Assembly: GCF_018502485.1 (NCBI RefSeq)
Contig: NZ_CP075546.1
From: Methanospirillum purgamenti
Lineage (GTDB): Archaea > Halobacteriota > Methanomicrobia > Methanomicrobiales > Methanospirillaceae
Reading direction: 5' to 3' (one strand)
DNA: 64,000 nt
The notes under the pieces were generated by a model. The model worked only from the letters and a program-made list of their open reading frames with translations. It ran no database searches and was not told the origin of the DNA. The position numbers were made by a program, and so were the translations under genes. The first letter of the stretch is position 1. Each line of letters starts with the position of its first letter. Below are positions 34,306 through 43,465 of the stretch, piece after piece.

Positions 34306-34443
34306 TTACTTAATTTTTTTCTCAAGTTTCTTGAGTTTTTTCTTGGCAGATTCACTTCCCGCTGCTGCCTGCTTTGAGAGTTCTTCTGCCTTTGCCTTCT
34401 TCTCTCGGTTCAGCTTTACCAGCTGCTTTTTACTCGTTGGCAT
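34306..34443 (-). CDS. Small lysine-rich protein, 45 aa
   Basis: A 45-codon frame: MPTSKKQLVKLNREKKAKAE, then a helix ELSKQAAAGSESAKKKLKKL and a lysine-rich end. It is predicted to be fully helical and strongly basic. An AGGAG lies 11 bases before the ATG, slightly far. The pattern of synonymous third bases and clean ends suggests a real gene rather than chance. It could bind nucleic acid; this is inference from charge only. Confidence 0.6.
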   Translation of the reverse strand: MPTSKKQLVKLNREKKAKAEELSKQAAAGSESAKKKLKKLEKKIK

Positions 34444-34570
34444 CTAACTCGTTGCTCCTAATAGCGGGTTCTATTTGCTTTTTTCCTTCTTAACCATATG
34501 TCTGTTCTTTTACACCGGAGAATGAAGGATGAATACTTCCAGACCACTCAATAACCAATAATCAGCCCAT

Positions 34571-35410
34571 TCATAGATATATCCTGCTCTTCTTTCCGTT
34601 CATCTCCTCTTCGGTGATATGCTCTCCTTTTAATTTAAACTTCCAGCTCGGGGTCATATCATTTATCATGAGCACTCCTTCCGGACATCGAAGGACACAA
34701 CCAAGACAGGCGATACATCGGGAAGGATCCGTCTCTCCGGTCATTGCATCAATTGCTCCGGTCGGGCAAAACTCCTCGCACTCCCGGCACATACAGCAAT
34801 CTGCTCCTTGCCGCGTTGGAACCTGTGTTAGAATCCGGAACCTGAATCCCTCAATCTTGTCCAGTAATTCCTCCGGATGACTGGTCTTTTCAAGTTCACC
34901 AACCAGATTTGAATCTTTTCCGGAGAACCGGGCATAGATAATCTCAGCATATTCCCGTGCAACTGCAATGTCTGATTCATCCGGACGACCCTCCATCGCC
35001 TTCCAGCCACCGATGTTGAAGGTATGAAATGCGAGAAATTCTGCAGATGAAACGACTGAAAACCCCTGTTTCTGAAGGAGTTGGGATGTGGTATAATGGG
35101 CCGGATTGATCTGAAAACCTCCATAGGTCAGAAAAATTGCACATTTCTTTCTGTCTCCGGAGAGATTCGGTAACCACTCCCGAACTACCCGGGGGATTCG
35201 CCAAGAGTGCACCGGTGCTCCGAGTATCAGGGCATCATATGATGTGCAGTCAAATCCGCCTTTCCTAGATGAAAGTGGAGTGATATCAATCATATCTACA
35301 GTACATCCGAATTCTTCCAGGCGGTTTTTGATGACTCTGCTTATTTTTTCCGTGTTTCCGGTTGCAGAAAAGTACAACAGTCCTAGGTTCATTGATTTAT
35401 TCTGATTCAT
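34571..35410 (-). CDS. EFR1-type flavodoxin-ferredoxin fusion protein
   Basis: About 279 residues. An N-terminal flavodoxin (LLYFSATGNTEKISRVIKNRL; GAPVHSWRIPRVV) is followed by a C-terminal two-cluster ferredoxin (CCMCRECEEFCPTGAI and CIACLGCVLRCPEGVL). This is the EFR1 layout: an FMN domain and two [4Fe-4S] clusters on one chain. It is an electron carrier in the cytoplasm. GTG 35419, ATG 35410 and ATG 35392 are possible starts; 35410 is used. The MarR gene lies directly upstream on the same strand, and a palindrome sits between them. Confidence 0.88.
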   Translation of the reverse strand: MNQNKSMNLGLLYFSATGNTEKISRVIKNRLEEFGCTVDMIDITPLSSRKGGFDCTSYDALILGAPVHSWRIPRVVREWLPNLSGDRKKCAIFLTYGGFQINPAHYTTSQLLQKQGFSVVSSAEFLAFHTFNIGGWKAMEGRPDESDIAVAREYAEIIYARFSGKDSNLVGELEKTSHPEELLDKIEGFRFRILTQVPTRQGADCCMCRECEEFCPTGAIDAMTGETDPSRCIACLGCVLRCPEGVLMINDMTPSWKFKLKGEHITEEEMNGKKSRIYL

Positions 35411-35421
35411 AGTTTTCACTT

Positions 35422-35440
35422 TTGTTAATCAACTTAACAA
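35422..35440. promoter_or_regulatory. MarR operator candidate before the EFR1 gene
   Basis: TTGTTAATCAACTTAACAA: perfect 7-bp arms around a 5-bp spacer. The same arms and spacing occur upstream of marR (35954-35978). It overlaps the place where the EFR1 start region and a short leader would lie. Confidence 0.75.
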
Positions 35441-35459
35441 TAAATATCTCGAAAAAAAA

Positions 35460-35924
35460 TCAGTCTTCCCTCATGAATTCATCAGCCGTCGATTCGATTG
35501 CAGAGAAAAAAGTCATAATGGAAGCAAATTGTTCTTCTGTCATGTCGCCGAGTTTCTCATGCATCCGGGCAAATATGACCGCATGATGTGTTTCATGCCC
35601 GAGAAAGGCAATTCTTCCTCGGGGAGTTAAAGAAAGCCGAATCTCTTTTTCATTATCCGGAAGTTGGGACCGTTCCACGAGATTTTTTTGCTCCAGCTTT
35701 CGAACCATCTGTGAGACTGCACTCTTCGAAATCCCCAGTTCTTCAGAGATAGAGGTGATATTCTGGCTGGGATTTTTCCCGATGACCATGATCATGTGGA
35801 TCTCAGCACTTGAGAGGTGATCTCCTGATCCGAAATCACGGGGATTTTTCTCAAGTGCCATCATCTTGTTCATGATCCGAATCCAGGCCGATGAGATCTG
35901 CATCATATCAGCACTGGAGACCAT
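35460..35924 (-). CDS. MarR-family transcriptional regulator
   Basis: 154 residues with a winged helix: LSSAEIHMIMVIGKNPSQNITSI, then LGISKSAVSQMVRKLEQKNLVER and the wing RSQLPDNEKEIRLSLTPRG. It is a dimeric repressor type that usually responds to phenolic or oxidant ligands. GAGGA precedes the ATG. It is co-directional with the EFR1 gene 50 bases downstream, and matching palindromes lie before both genes, so it probably represses itself and the flavodoxin-ferredoxin gene. Confidence 0.88.
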   Translation of the reverse strand: MVSSADMMQISSAWIRIMNKMMALEKNPRDFGSGDHLSSAEIHMIMVIGKNPSQNITSISEELGISKSAVSQMVRKLEQKNLVERSQLPDNEKEIRLSLTPRGRIAFLGHETHHAVIFARMHEKLGDMTEEQFASIMTFFSAIESTADEFMRED

Positions 35925-35953
35925 TCATTATTCCTCTAGATATCATCTCTGCC

Positions 35954-35978
35954 ATATTGTTAAGTTATTTAACAATAT
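35954..35978. promoter_or_regulatory. MarR operator candidate before marR
   Basis: A 25-bp palindrome with core TTGTTAA-GTTAT-TTAACAA, extended by three paired bases on each side. It is 30 bases before the marR ATG, a place where repressor binding would block the promoter. Confidence 0.75.
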
Positions 35979-36112
35979 ATGTGTTGTCCTAACTCAATAT
36001 TTTGAAGGCTATATTAATTTTTAAAGTGATTCTCTAAAAAGAAACAGAATTCCATAATCTCATGGAAATAGGAGAACAAAAATTTAAGAAACTCAAGAAC
36101 ATGAGGATGGAG

Positions 36113-39100
36113 TCATATCCTAATCTCCCGACGACATTGCGATGAACTATTCTGAAATACAACTTTGCGAGTTATCGAAAAATTGCCCGCTGATTGATAG
36201 GTATGATTTATGGGATTTCCATAGGCAGTTACCCCATCACCAAAATCCCAGAATTCCCAGGTAGCATCCGGATAAGATTCAGAAATTATTGAAATATTCC
36301 TGGTTTCATTTCCTTCTGGAAGAAATAGTGAGAAATTTGCCCAATTTGGTGATATATTCCGGTCTGAAACAAGATGTATTTCATGATCTTTAGTGACTGG
36401 ATTCAATATCCATGAATTATGAACATGAACCGGAATCGTATCAACAAGAAGATGGACAATATGAAAATCAGTTAATGTTGTCATTTGAAATGGGATTACG
36501 GACCCCTCCTGTACAGTGATGGATCCGTTTGGAGTAATCATACTTCCATAATCAGATGTAACACTGATTGAGTAAAATATTGGTTCTGGTGTTGGCGGAG
36601 GCATGGGGATTATTGTTGGAATCGGTGTAGGAACAGGGACTATCTGGGAGAATTCCACAAATAAATAGTGCTTTGAACGAATATCAGGAAGTGTGAACAC
36701 CGGAACAGGTCCCTGTGGAATTGAATCAAGGTACACATTCTTTACTGTATACCCGGCACATGGCGTACTACGAATGGAAAGATCTGAAGATTCTGAAACA
36801 ATTACGATCCCATGTGGTTCTGTTTTTCCTCCATTTCCTGAATGAATAGTTATTTCATACGAAGGATTAGGAGGAGACTGAATCCTAAATATCACTGTAT
36901 CAAATGACAAAACTCCATTCGGATTTTCAACATACAGGTTGTATTCCCCAGCAATTACTCCAGTAAGATCAAAGCTACCACGAACACTGGTTCCCTTTTC
37001 AGTTATCACCGTTGGTCCAGAAGTTACAACGATCTCACCACTTTCCGGATCACGAAGATGGAGAACACAACCGCCAAGAAAACCTGATCCAGTGACGGTT
37101 ACCTCAACACTCTCCTCTGATGTTAATCCGGAATCCGGGTTCACCGAAATCACAAAAGGAACAGGATGACTTATACTGAATACCACATCCTCGGCATTAC
37201 TCTGACCGTCTGGATTGACCACTCGTACCACATAATTACCCGCAGTTACTCCGGACAGATCAAAACTACCACAAACACTGTTTCCCTCTTCAGTAACCAC
37301 CGTCGGTCCAGAAGTTACAACGATCTCACCACTTTCCGGATCACGAAGATGGAGAATACAACCGTCAAGAAAACCTGATCCAGTGACGATTACCTCAACA
37401 CTCTCCTCTGATGTTAATCCGGAATCCGGGTTCACCGAAATCACAACAGGAACAGGATGACTTATACTGAATACCACATCCTCGGCATTACTTTGACCAT
37501 CTGGATTGACCACTCTTACTATATAGTCCCCCACAGTCACCCCGGACAGATCAAAAGTACCTTGAACACTGGTTCCCTCTTCAGTTATCACCGTCGGTCC
37601 AGAAGTTACAACGATCTCACCACTTTCCGGATCACGAAGATGGAGAACACAACCGTCAAGAAAACCTGATCCAGTGACGGTTACCTCAACACTCTCCTCT
37701 GATGTTAATCCGGAATCCGGGTTCACCGAAATCACAACAGGAACAGGATGACTTATACTGAATACCACATCCTCGACATTACTCTGACCGTCTGGATTGA
37801 CCACTCGTACCACATAATTACCCGCAGTTACTCCGGACAGATCAAAACTACCACAAACACTGTTTCCCTCTTCAGTAACCACCGTCTGTCCGGAAGTTAC
37901 AATGATCTCACCACTTTCCGAATCACGAAGATGGAGAACACAACCGTCAAGAAAACCTGATCCAGTGATAGTTACCTCAACACTCTCCTCTGATGTTAAT
38001 CCGGAATCCGGGTTCACCGAAATCACAACAGGAACAGAATGACTCACACGAAATACCACATCTTCGACACTACTCTGACCGTCTGGATTGACCACTCGTA
38101 CCACATAATCACCGACAGATAATCCGAAAAGATCAAAAATACCTTGAACACTGGTTCCCCCTTCATTCACCCCCGTTGGTCCTGAAGTCACAACGACCTC
38201 ACCACTTTCCGGATCACGAAGATGGAGAACACAACCGTCTAAAAAACCTGATCCAGTGATAGTTACCTCAACACTCTCCTCTGATGTTAATCCGGAATCC
38301 GGGTTCACCGAAATCACAACAGGAGCAGGATGAACCACACTGAATACCACATCTTCGACATTACTCTGACCATCTGGATTGACCACTCTTACTATATAGG
38401 CCCCCACAGTCACCCCAGACAGATCAAAAGTACCTTGAACACTGGTTCCCTCTTCAGTTACCACCGTAGATCCTGTAGTCCCGACGATCTCACCACTATC
38501 TGGATGACAAAGACGGAGGACACAACTGTCAAGGAACCCAGAACCTGTGACGGTTACCTGAATCCTCTCCTCTGAAGTTAATCCGATTTCTGGCTGGACA
38601 CCTGTTACAACAGGAGGAATACCAATCGCAGTGAAATAAACAAGTTCGGATGATACCTGACCATCACCATTGACAACCTGGATATGATACACCCCACCAT
38701 GTTCAGTATCAACTGAAAATGAAGCTGAAAGACTATCCCCATTATGAACTACTGTAGATGCCTGATAAATGGTCCCGGATTCATGTACCAGTTCAACAAG
38801 AGAGTCAAATGTAAAACCACTTCCCGTCACCGTACATGAAAATGGTTGATCGTTTACCTGACCTGAATCAGGGGTAATTGCAGTTACTTTGGGAGATACT
38901 GGATACATTATCTTAAAAGGAACCTGACTCACATATGTTGCTAATGAACGAGTCTTCATCCATATTTGGTATGAACCAACTTTTTGTTGGGTGATATCAA
39001 AAGTAACGGATAATTGGGTATCCGAATGAATTGAAAAACTTGTACATGGAAATCTATTGGTAACCGATTGATTTAGCAATATTTGATCAATTATTTCACT

Positions 39101-39280
39101 TTGAAAACCACTTCCGGTTATGGTAATCGTAACCTGGCCGGTATTTGTCCCACTTACTGGTGTAAAGGAATCAATACTCATTGCTCCGGCTGCTGAAGAA
39201 ACCAGAAATAATGACGAAACACACATCAAACACACAAAATGGATAACAACACGACGCACAATCATGAAAGGAACCCACAT
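36113..39280 (-). CDS. Giant surface protein with eight TIG/IPT repeats and a PKD domain
   Basis: 1055 residues. After a signal peptide (FVCLMCVSSLFLVSSAAGA) come eight TIG/IPT immunoglobulin-like domains, each marked by ITGSGF or VTGSGF. The last six are nearly identical 97-residue units (VISVNPDSGLTSEESVEV...). Then follow a beta region, a proline-rich linker (VPTPIPTIIPMPPPTPEP), another beta domain, and a C-terminal PKD domain (WEFWDFGDGVTAYGNPINHTY). It is likely an adhesin or sheath-associated protein. No clear anchor or ribosome-binding site is seen; TTTAGTATATATAACC ~50 bases upstream could be the promoter. Confidence 0.9.
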   Translation of the reverse strand: MWVPFMIVRRVVIHFVCLMCVSSLFLVSSAAGAMSIDSFTPVSGTNTGQVTITITGSGFQSEIIDQILLNQSVTNRFPCTSFSIHSDTQLSVTFDITQQKVGSYQIWMKTRSLATYVSQVPFKIMYPVSPKVTAITPDSGQVNDQPFSCTVTGSGFTFDSLVELVHESGTIYQASTVVHNGDSLSASFSVDTEHGGVYHIQVVNGDGQVSSELVYFTAIGIPPVVTGVQPEIGLTSEERIQVTVTGSGFLDSCVLRLCHPDSGEIVGTTGSTVVTEEGTSVQGTFDLSGVTVGAYIVRVVNPDGQSNVEDVVFSVVHPAPVVISVNPDSGLTSEESVEVTITGSGFLDGCVLHLRDPESGEVVVTSGPTGVNEGGTSVQGIFDLFGLSVGDYVVRVVNPDGQSSVEDVVFRVSHSVPVVISVNPDSGLTSEESVEVTITGSGFLDGCVLHLRDSESGEIIVTSGQTVVTEEGNSVCGSFDLSGVTAGNYVVRVVNPDGQSNVEDVVFSISHPVPVVISVNPDSGLTSEESVEVTVTGSGFLDGCVLHLRDPESGEIVVTSGPTVITEEGTSVQGTFDLSGVTVGDYIVRVVNPDGQSNAEDVVFSISHPVPVVISVNPDSGLTSEESVEVIVTGSGFLDGCILHLRDPESGEIVVTSGPTVVTEEGNSVCGSFDLSGVTAGNYVVRVVNPDGQSNAEDVVFSISHPVPFVISVNPDSGLTSEESVEVTVTGSGFLGGCVLHLRDPESGEIVVTSGPTVITEKGTSVRGSFDLTGVIAGEYNLYVENPNGVLSFDTVIFRIQSPPNPSYEITIHSGNGGKTEPHGIVIVSESSDLSIRSTPCAGYTVKNVYLDSIPQGPVPVFTLPDIRSKHYLFVEFSQIVPVPTPIPTIIPMPPPTPEPIFYSISVTSDYGSMITPNGSITVQEGSVIPFQMTTLTDFHIVHLLVDTIPVHVHNSWILNPVTKDHEIHLVSDRNISPNWANFSLFLPEGNETRNISIISESYPDATWEFWDFGDGVTAYGNPINHTYQSAGNFSITRKVVFQNSSSQCRREIRI
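36870..38640 (-). repeat. Tandem array of six 291-bp repeats inside the TIG-protein gene
   Basis: A shared phrase (CTCAACACTCTCC on the plus strand, or a close variant) recurs at 37103, 37394, 37685, 37976, 38267 and 38558, exactly 291 bases apart. Each unit encodes one 97-residue TIG domain. The middle copies are nearly identical, so the array expands or homogenises by recombination. Only the outer copies differ clearly. Confidence 0.92.
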
Positions 39281-39372
39281 GGTAGGTGAGAACAGAATAT
39301 TAATGTCACGATTTTATGGTATAGGTTATATATACTAAAATAAGGAGAAAAATAAAATATTTGATTAACGTA

Positions 39373-40218
39373 TCACCCTAATTCAAAGGTGGTAACTCCA
39401 AAAATTTCGTCAAGAGGGAGGGATGGCATCTTTTTCGTATACATCCGTGCAGTTCCGAACACCTGAGTCATTGAACGTTTTTGAGCCATTCGGACAGCTG
39501 CAGAATTTGGTTCAGGTGTATCGAAAAATACCATTTCACCAGAAATTGTTGCAGTAAGCCCATCAAATAACTCATCTGCTATTGCAGGGGAATTAGCGAA
39601 GATGGGCCCTATTTTGTATCCTTCATAGCATTTGCGGATAACTCCATACCCATTGATCTGTTCCTTGTTATCGATCTTCACGAGAGCTGTTGCTTCTGGC
39701 TGTTGTATCCAGTTTTTTAGGAATACTTCTCTTTTAACCGGAAAGTGAGCAGTATCATATTGAAGAAGAGAATCAAACGGCACATCTGTTGCGAATACAA
39801 GATCCGGCTGATCAGTTCCATTACCAATACCTTGCCACCGGATGTTTCGGTATGCAAACTGAAGACCTATCTTTGCATGATATTTATCCTGCATCTCATA
39901 AACGCCGTCTCCACCAAAGTTTCTATCACCCACATGTCGAAGCATCGCAGAAAAGATATCCCATCCGATACCATGATGCCGGAATGGTTCCTTTACAATG
40001 TAAAAACCACCAAAAGAAAAAGTGTTGTCATAATTAGTGGCAACACCAACTCCCAGAATCTCATCCTCATGTTCAGCACAAAACCAGCCATCAGGATCAA
40101 CCGGATAATGACATTCTGCATCATAAAGACCGGGATTCCATCCGACATCCCGTGCCCATTCAATGGGAATATGTATCTCATCCGGTCTTATCGTTCTGAT
40201 ATGATATGAAAAAGACAT
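39373..40218 (-). CDS. GNAT-family N-acetyltransferase
   Basis: 281 residues from ATG 40218; the frame is open three more codons to a TTG. The acetyl-CoA signature is GGFYIVKEPFRHHGIGWDIFSAML. The C-terminal ~130 residues form a second domain as in the two-domain GNAT proteins (EINGYGVIRKCYEGYKIGPIFANS-like region). The acceptor substrate is unknown. It is divergent from the cardiolipin synthase gene, sharing a 140-base intergenic region. Confidence 0.85.
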   Translation of the reverse strand: MSFSYHIRTIRPDEIHIPIEWARDVGWNPGLYDAECHYPVDPDGWFCAEHEDEILGVGVATNYDNTFSFGGFYIVKEPFRHHGIGWDIFSAMLRHVGDRNFGGDGVYEMQDKYHAKIGLQFAYRNIRWQGIGNGTDQPDLVFATDVPFDSLLQYDTAHFPVKREVFLKNWIQQPEATALVKIDNKEQINGYGVIRKCYEGYKIGPIFANSPAIADELFDGLTATISGEMVFFDTPEPNSAAVRMAQKRSMTQVFGTARMYTKKMPSLPLDEIFGVTTFELG

Positions 40219-40358
40219 ATGAACCAAATCAGTACATCGTTCAAAAGAGTAATAAACCCGGCGATGTGTGAAGAATGTCCGGGCAGGTGAGCGGAGAGTA
40301 TCAGATCCATATCCTTCTATTAAGGAAAGAATAATGAAATACCATACAGGTGGACAGT

Positions 40359-41831
40359 ATGATACATGATCTGGTTTTATTCCTGAATGATTTCATTCTC
40401 CCTATAATTTTTATCGTCAATATACTCTTTGCCATCACGGTTGTTTTTATTGAGAGGAAAAATCCCACAGCGACTATTGCCTGGCTTATGGCACTTCTTC
40501 TCCTTCCGGTTGTCGGCTTTATTCTCTACCTCTTTGTTGGTCAGAGTTTTTACCGGGAGCGAATGTTCAGAGTAAAAAAAGAGGACGATGAAAGTCTTAC
40601 AACCATCATTGAATCCCAAAAGAAAGAACTCTTTGTGAATGATGTACCAGGAGAGCATCCGATTTCTGATGCGTATAAACGGATGATGTTCATGCTCATG
40701 GAGAGCAATAAAGCACCTGTCACGGTGAGAAATGAAGTTAATGTATTTATTGACGGAAATGATAAATTTAAAGCCTTGGTTGATGCCATTCGAGGAGCGC
40801 AGGATCATATTCACCTTGAATATTATATTCTCAAAGATGATGAGATTGGAAACGAAGTTTTTGCAGCTCTGACCGAACGTGCACAAGCCGGAGTAACTGT
40901 TCGATTCCTGGGTGACGGTCTTGGTTGTGCCGGGCCGGGAAAGAAATTTTTCGAACCTTACCAGAAGGCAGGAGGAAAACTTGCCTTCTTCTTTCCATCA
41001 CTCATGAATATATCTCACCCCCGACTTAATTACCGAAACCATAGAAAAATTGCTGTTATCGATGGAAAAGTGGGATTCATTGGCGGTTTTAATATTGGAG
41101 ATGATTATTTAAGCAGAATTCCCCAATGGGCACCATGGCGGGACACTGCCGTACAAGTATCGGGAGACGCCGTTCTGGCAATGCAGATGCGATTCTTTCT
41201 TGACTGGAATTATGCTGCAAAGGACGATACCCTGGAGTACTCACCACGATTTTTCCCGGATAATGGTGCCCCGGTTGATGCCTGGGTTCCCATCCAGATC
41301 GTGTCTGGAGGCCCGGATACTTATTGGAACCCGATAAAAGAATCATATCTGAAACTCATCACCCTTGCATCAGATTCGGTATACATTCAGACACCCTATT
41401 TCATTCCTGATGAAAGCATTATGGATGCCCTCCGGATGGCAGCACTATCAGGGATTGATGTTCGGATCATGATGCCGGCAAAACCTGATCACATGTTTGT
41501 TTATTGGGCAGGATATTCCTACATTGAGCAACTGGTAGAATCCGGAGTCAGAGCGTATACCTATGATACCGGATTTATCCATGCAAAAACTATTGTAGTA
41601 GATGAGGTAGCTGCTTCCGTTGGAAGTGCAAATTGGGATGTCAGAAGTTTCAGACTCAATTTTGAAACAAATACCATCATGTATGATCATACCATAGCAA
41701 AAGAACTGAAAGAATTTTTTATTCATGATCTTCAGGTCTGTACTGAACTAACAAAAGAACGGTTTGAAGCCCTGCCTACAAAAATAAAGATAAAACAATC
41801 TATTTCAAGGCTTTTCTCTCCGCTCCTCTGA
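40359..41831 (+). CDS. cls: Cardiolipin synthase-type phospholipase D family enzyme
   Basis: 490 residues from ATG 40359, preceded by AGGTGG; GTG 40350 is also open. Two N-terminal membrane segments (ILPIIFIVNILFAITVVFI and ATIAWLMALLLLPVVGFILYLFV) precede two HKD motifs (H228-x-K-x4-D in NHRKIAVIDG; H408-x-K-x4-D in HAKTIVVDE). In archaea such enzymes make archaetidyl or glyco-cardiolipin analogues by transphosphatidylation. The 3' end overlaps the convergent PHP gene by 27 bases. Confidence 0.92.
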   Translation: MIHDLVLFLNDFILPIIFIVNILFAITVVFIERKNPTATIAWLMALLLLPVVGFILYLFVGQSFYRERMFRVKKEDDESLTTIIESQKKELFVNDVPGEHPISDAYKRMMFMLMESNKAPVTVRNEVNVFIDGNDKFKALVDAIRGAQDHIHLEYYILKDDEIGNEVFAALTERAQAGVTVRFLGDGLGCAGPGKKFFEPYQKAGGKLAFFFPSLMNISHPRLNYRNHRKIAVIDGKVGFIGGFNIGDDYLSRIPQWAPWRDTAVQVSGDAVLAMQMRFFLDWNYAAKDDTLEYSPRFFPDNGAPVDAWVPIQIVSGGPDTYWNPIKESYLKLITLASDSVYIQTPYFIPDESIMDALRMAALSGIDVRIMMPAKPDHMFVYWAGYSYIEQLVESGVRAYTYDTGFIHAKTIVVDEVAASVGSANWDVRSFRLNFETNTIMYDHTIAKELKEFFIHDLQVCTELTKERFEALPTKIKIKQSISRLFSPLL

Positions 41832-42734
41832 ACAATCATATCCTTTTTTTCGGTTACTGTACAGCGGGAATTTTCTTTGACAGGATGTTATCAGATGTGA
41901 GGTTCTTCTTTTTTGTACAGAATAATGTGCACCCAGTTTTGAAAGCGAATATGGGACAAAACTCCAGGCAATCACTCCAGCGGTGGCACCTTTGGCAATA
42001 TAACCTCCTGGCCTGCCCATGACAACATTTTTTCGTTTCAGAACGCCTTTGAGAAAATCTTCAACTGAATCAGCCTGAACACCAGTTACAACATTTCCGA
42101 CATCTGATAAAATATGTGCATCTGAACCGCCAGTATAAGGGATTTTATGATGTTCTGCATATGCAATAGCCTTTTTATTCAGGCTCTCGATCATGCCTCC
42201 ACAGATAACCTCAATACCATCAATATGATCAAGAACTCCTGGAAGCATCTGTTTTTCAACACATTTGAGAACACCGCGATTAATCCCATAATACCCAAAT
42301 GGATGAGCTGCTATCCGGAGACAATCATATGATTCGGCAAGAAGCAGACAGTCCAGAACTGGTAGATTTTTCGGAAGTCCTGGTGTTTTTTCTGTTCGCC
42401 GCCGGGAGAATTCATCGTAAAAATCCTGCATATCACCTCCTGTATAAAAATAAAACAAGAGGTGGGGACCCTCTTGTGTTTCAAGTTCAATACCGGGGAT
42501 AATAAGAACATCTGATCTGATTGATAAAGCCTGAAGAGAACCACTAATTTCATTATGATCAGTTATTGCAACCCCTATCTGCCGATCTGATGCATATCTG
42601 ATCAGATCCTCAATCCGTGTTATTCCATCTGAATGAGTAGTATGCAGATGCATATCCAAAGGATAATATCCATGCGAAAGAAGTAAAGCAATGTCAGGTC
42701 TGGAATAATCAATGGTGCTGGAATGATCAATCAT
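41805..42734 (-). CDS. PHP-domain phosphoesterase-like protein
   Basis: 309 residues. Metal-binding motifs of the PHP fold are in order: DMHLHTTHSDG, AITDHNE, the IPGIELE segment, RIAAHPFGYYG and GGSDAHILSDVG. The family hydrolyses phosphate esters (for example histidinol phosphate or nucleotide substrates). The substrate cannot be told. The C-terminus is basic and partly encoded in the region overlapping cls. Confidence 0.88.
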   Translation of the reverse strand: MIDHSSTIDYSRPDIALLLSHGYYPLDMHLHTTHSDGITRIEDLIRYASDRQIGVAITDHNEISGSLQALSIRSDVLIIPGIELETQEGPHLLFYFYTGGDMQDFYDEFSRRRTEKTPGLPKNLPVLDCLLLAESYDCLRIAAHPFGYYGINRGVLKCVEKQMLPGVLDHIDGIEVICGGMIESLNKKAIAYAEHHKIPYTGGSDAHILSDVGNVVTGVQADSVEDFLKGVLKRKNVVMGRPGGYIAKGATAGVIAWSFVPYSLSKLGAHYSVQKRRTSHLITSCQRKFPLYSNRKKGYDCSEERREKP

Positions 42735-42762
42735 TTTTTGTTGAATTCACGAACGTATTTTA

Positions 42763-43401
42763 TTAAAGGTATGTTTTTTTTAAGTAACAACTCGGTAGGG
42801 GCTTAACCCCTTGGTATAAATCCTGTGTTTTCATCCAAGGAGTTACAAAATATAATAGAAATGGCGCAATACATCCGCTCACTATGATATTTACAATAAA
42901 CCAGCTTCCCATAGTATTCAAAAGCTGGGCGGATGAGATTATTCCTCCGATTTCAAGCGTAAATGCTCCCCAGATAGCTCCAGCGAGATTATTGAGAATC
43001 ACTCCAAATATCATGAATACCATCAGATCATGCCAGGTTTGAAGAACTGGGTCTGCATGAAAATACCGAAATGCAATCAAGGGAATGAAAGCCTGCAAAA
43101 GATCTGCTACTGACCAGTAGAGAGAAACATCTAAAGGGAGCCCGCTCAGAATCCCCGCTCCAATAACACATCCAAAATACGCAGCAAATACTCCCCACAT
43201 TCCAAACCATAATGCACACACGATCATGAATGCCACAATCAGGTAAAAAGATGAAACACCTGGAACAATCGGATAGGAAAAGACGAAATATTTCGCACCA
43301 AGTGAATGAAGACACACCAGTAAAAAAAATAAAGATAGATAAATTATTGTTGGTGGTCGGGCTATTTCTTCATTACATAGATCTGACTGTTCCTGATCCA
43401 C
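42763..43401 (-). CDS. Multi-pass membrane protein, sensor-domain-like
   Basis: 212 residues from a GTG at 43401; no upstream ATG fits. About six membrane segments occur (for example IIYLSLFFLLVCLHSLGA and FYLIVAFMIVCALWFGMWG), with conserved-looking GCVIGAGILSGLPLDVSLYW and ADLLQAFIPLIAFR. The pattern resembles MASE1-type sensor domains or substrate-binding membrane components of ECF transporters. The divergent neighbour is a PAS kinase, so a split sensor pair is possible. The function is not settled. Confidence 0.65.
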   Translation of the reverse strand: MDQEQSDLCNEEIARPPTIIYLSLFFLLVCLHSLGAKYFVFSYPIVPGVSSFYLIVAFMIVCALWFGMWGVFAAYFGCVIGAGILSGLPLDVSLYWSVADLLQAFIPLIAFRYFHADPVLQTWHDLMVFMIFGVILNNLAGAIWGAFTLEIGGIISSAQLLNTMGSWFIVNIIVSGCIAPFLLYFVTPWMKTQDLYQGVKPLPSCYLKKTYL

Positions 43402-43465
43402 AGGATACTACATATGTAAGAAGAGGATATAAACAATTACCTGATATCAGAAGTCCGGAGAAATA

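Noticed and set aside
37166..38575. Four plus-strand open frames of 70-81 codons that look like a gene family
   Set aside because: They are antisense to the 291-bp TIG repeats. Their spacing and similarity come entirely from the real minus-strand gene.
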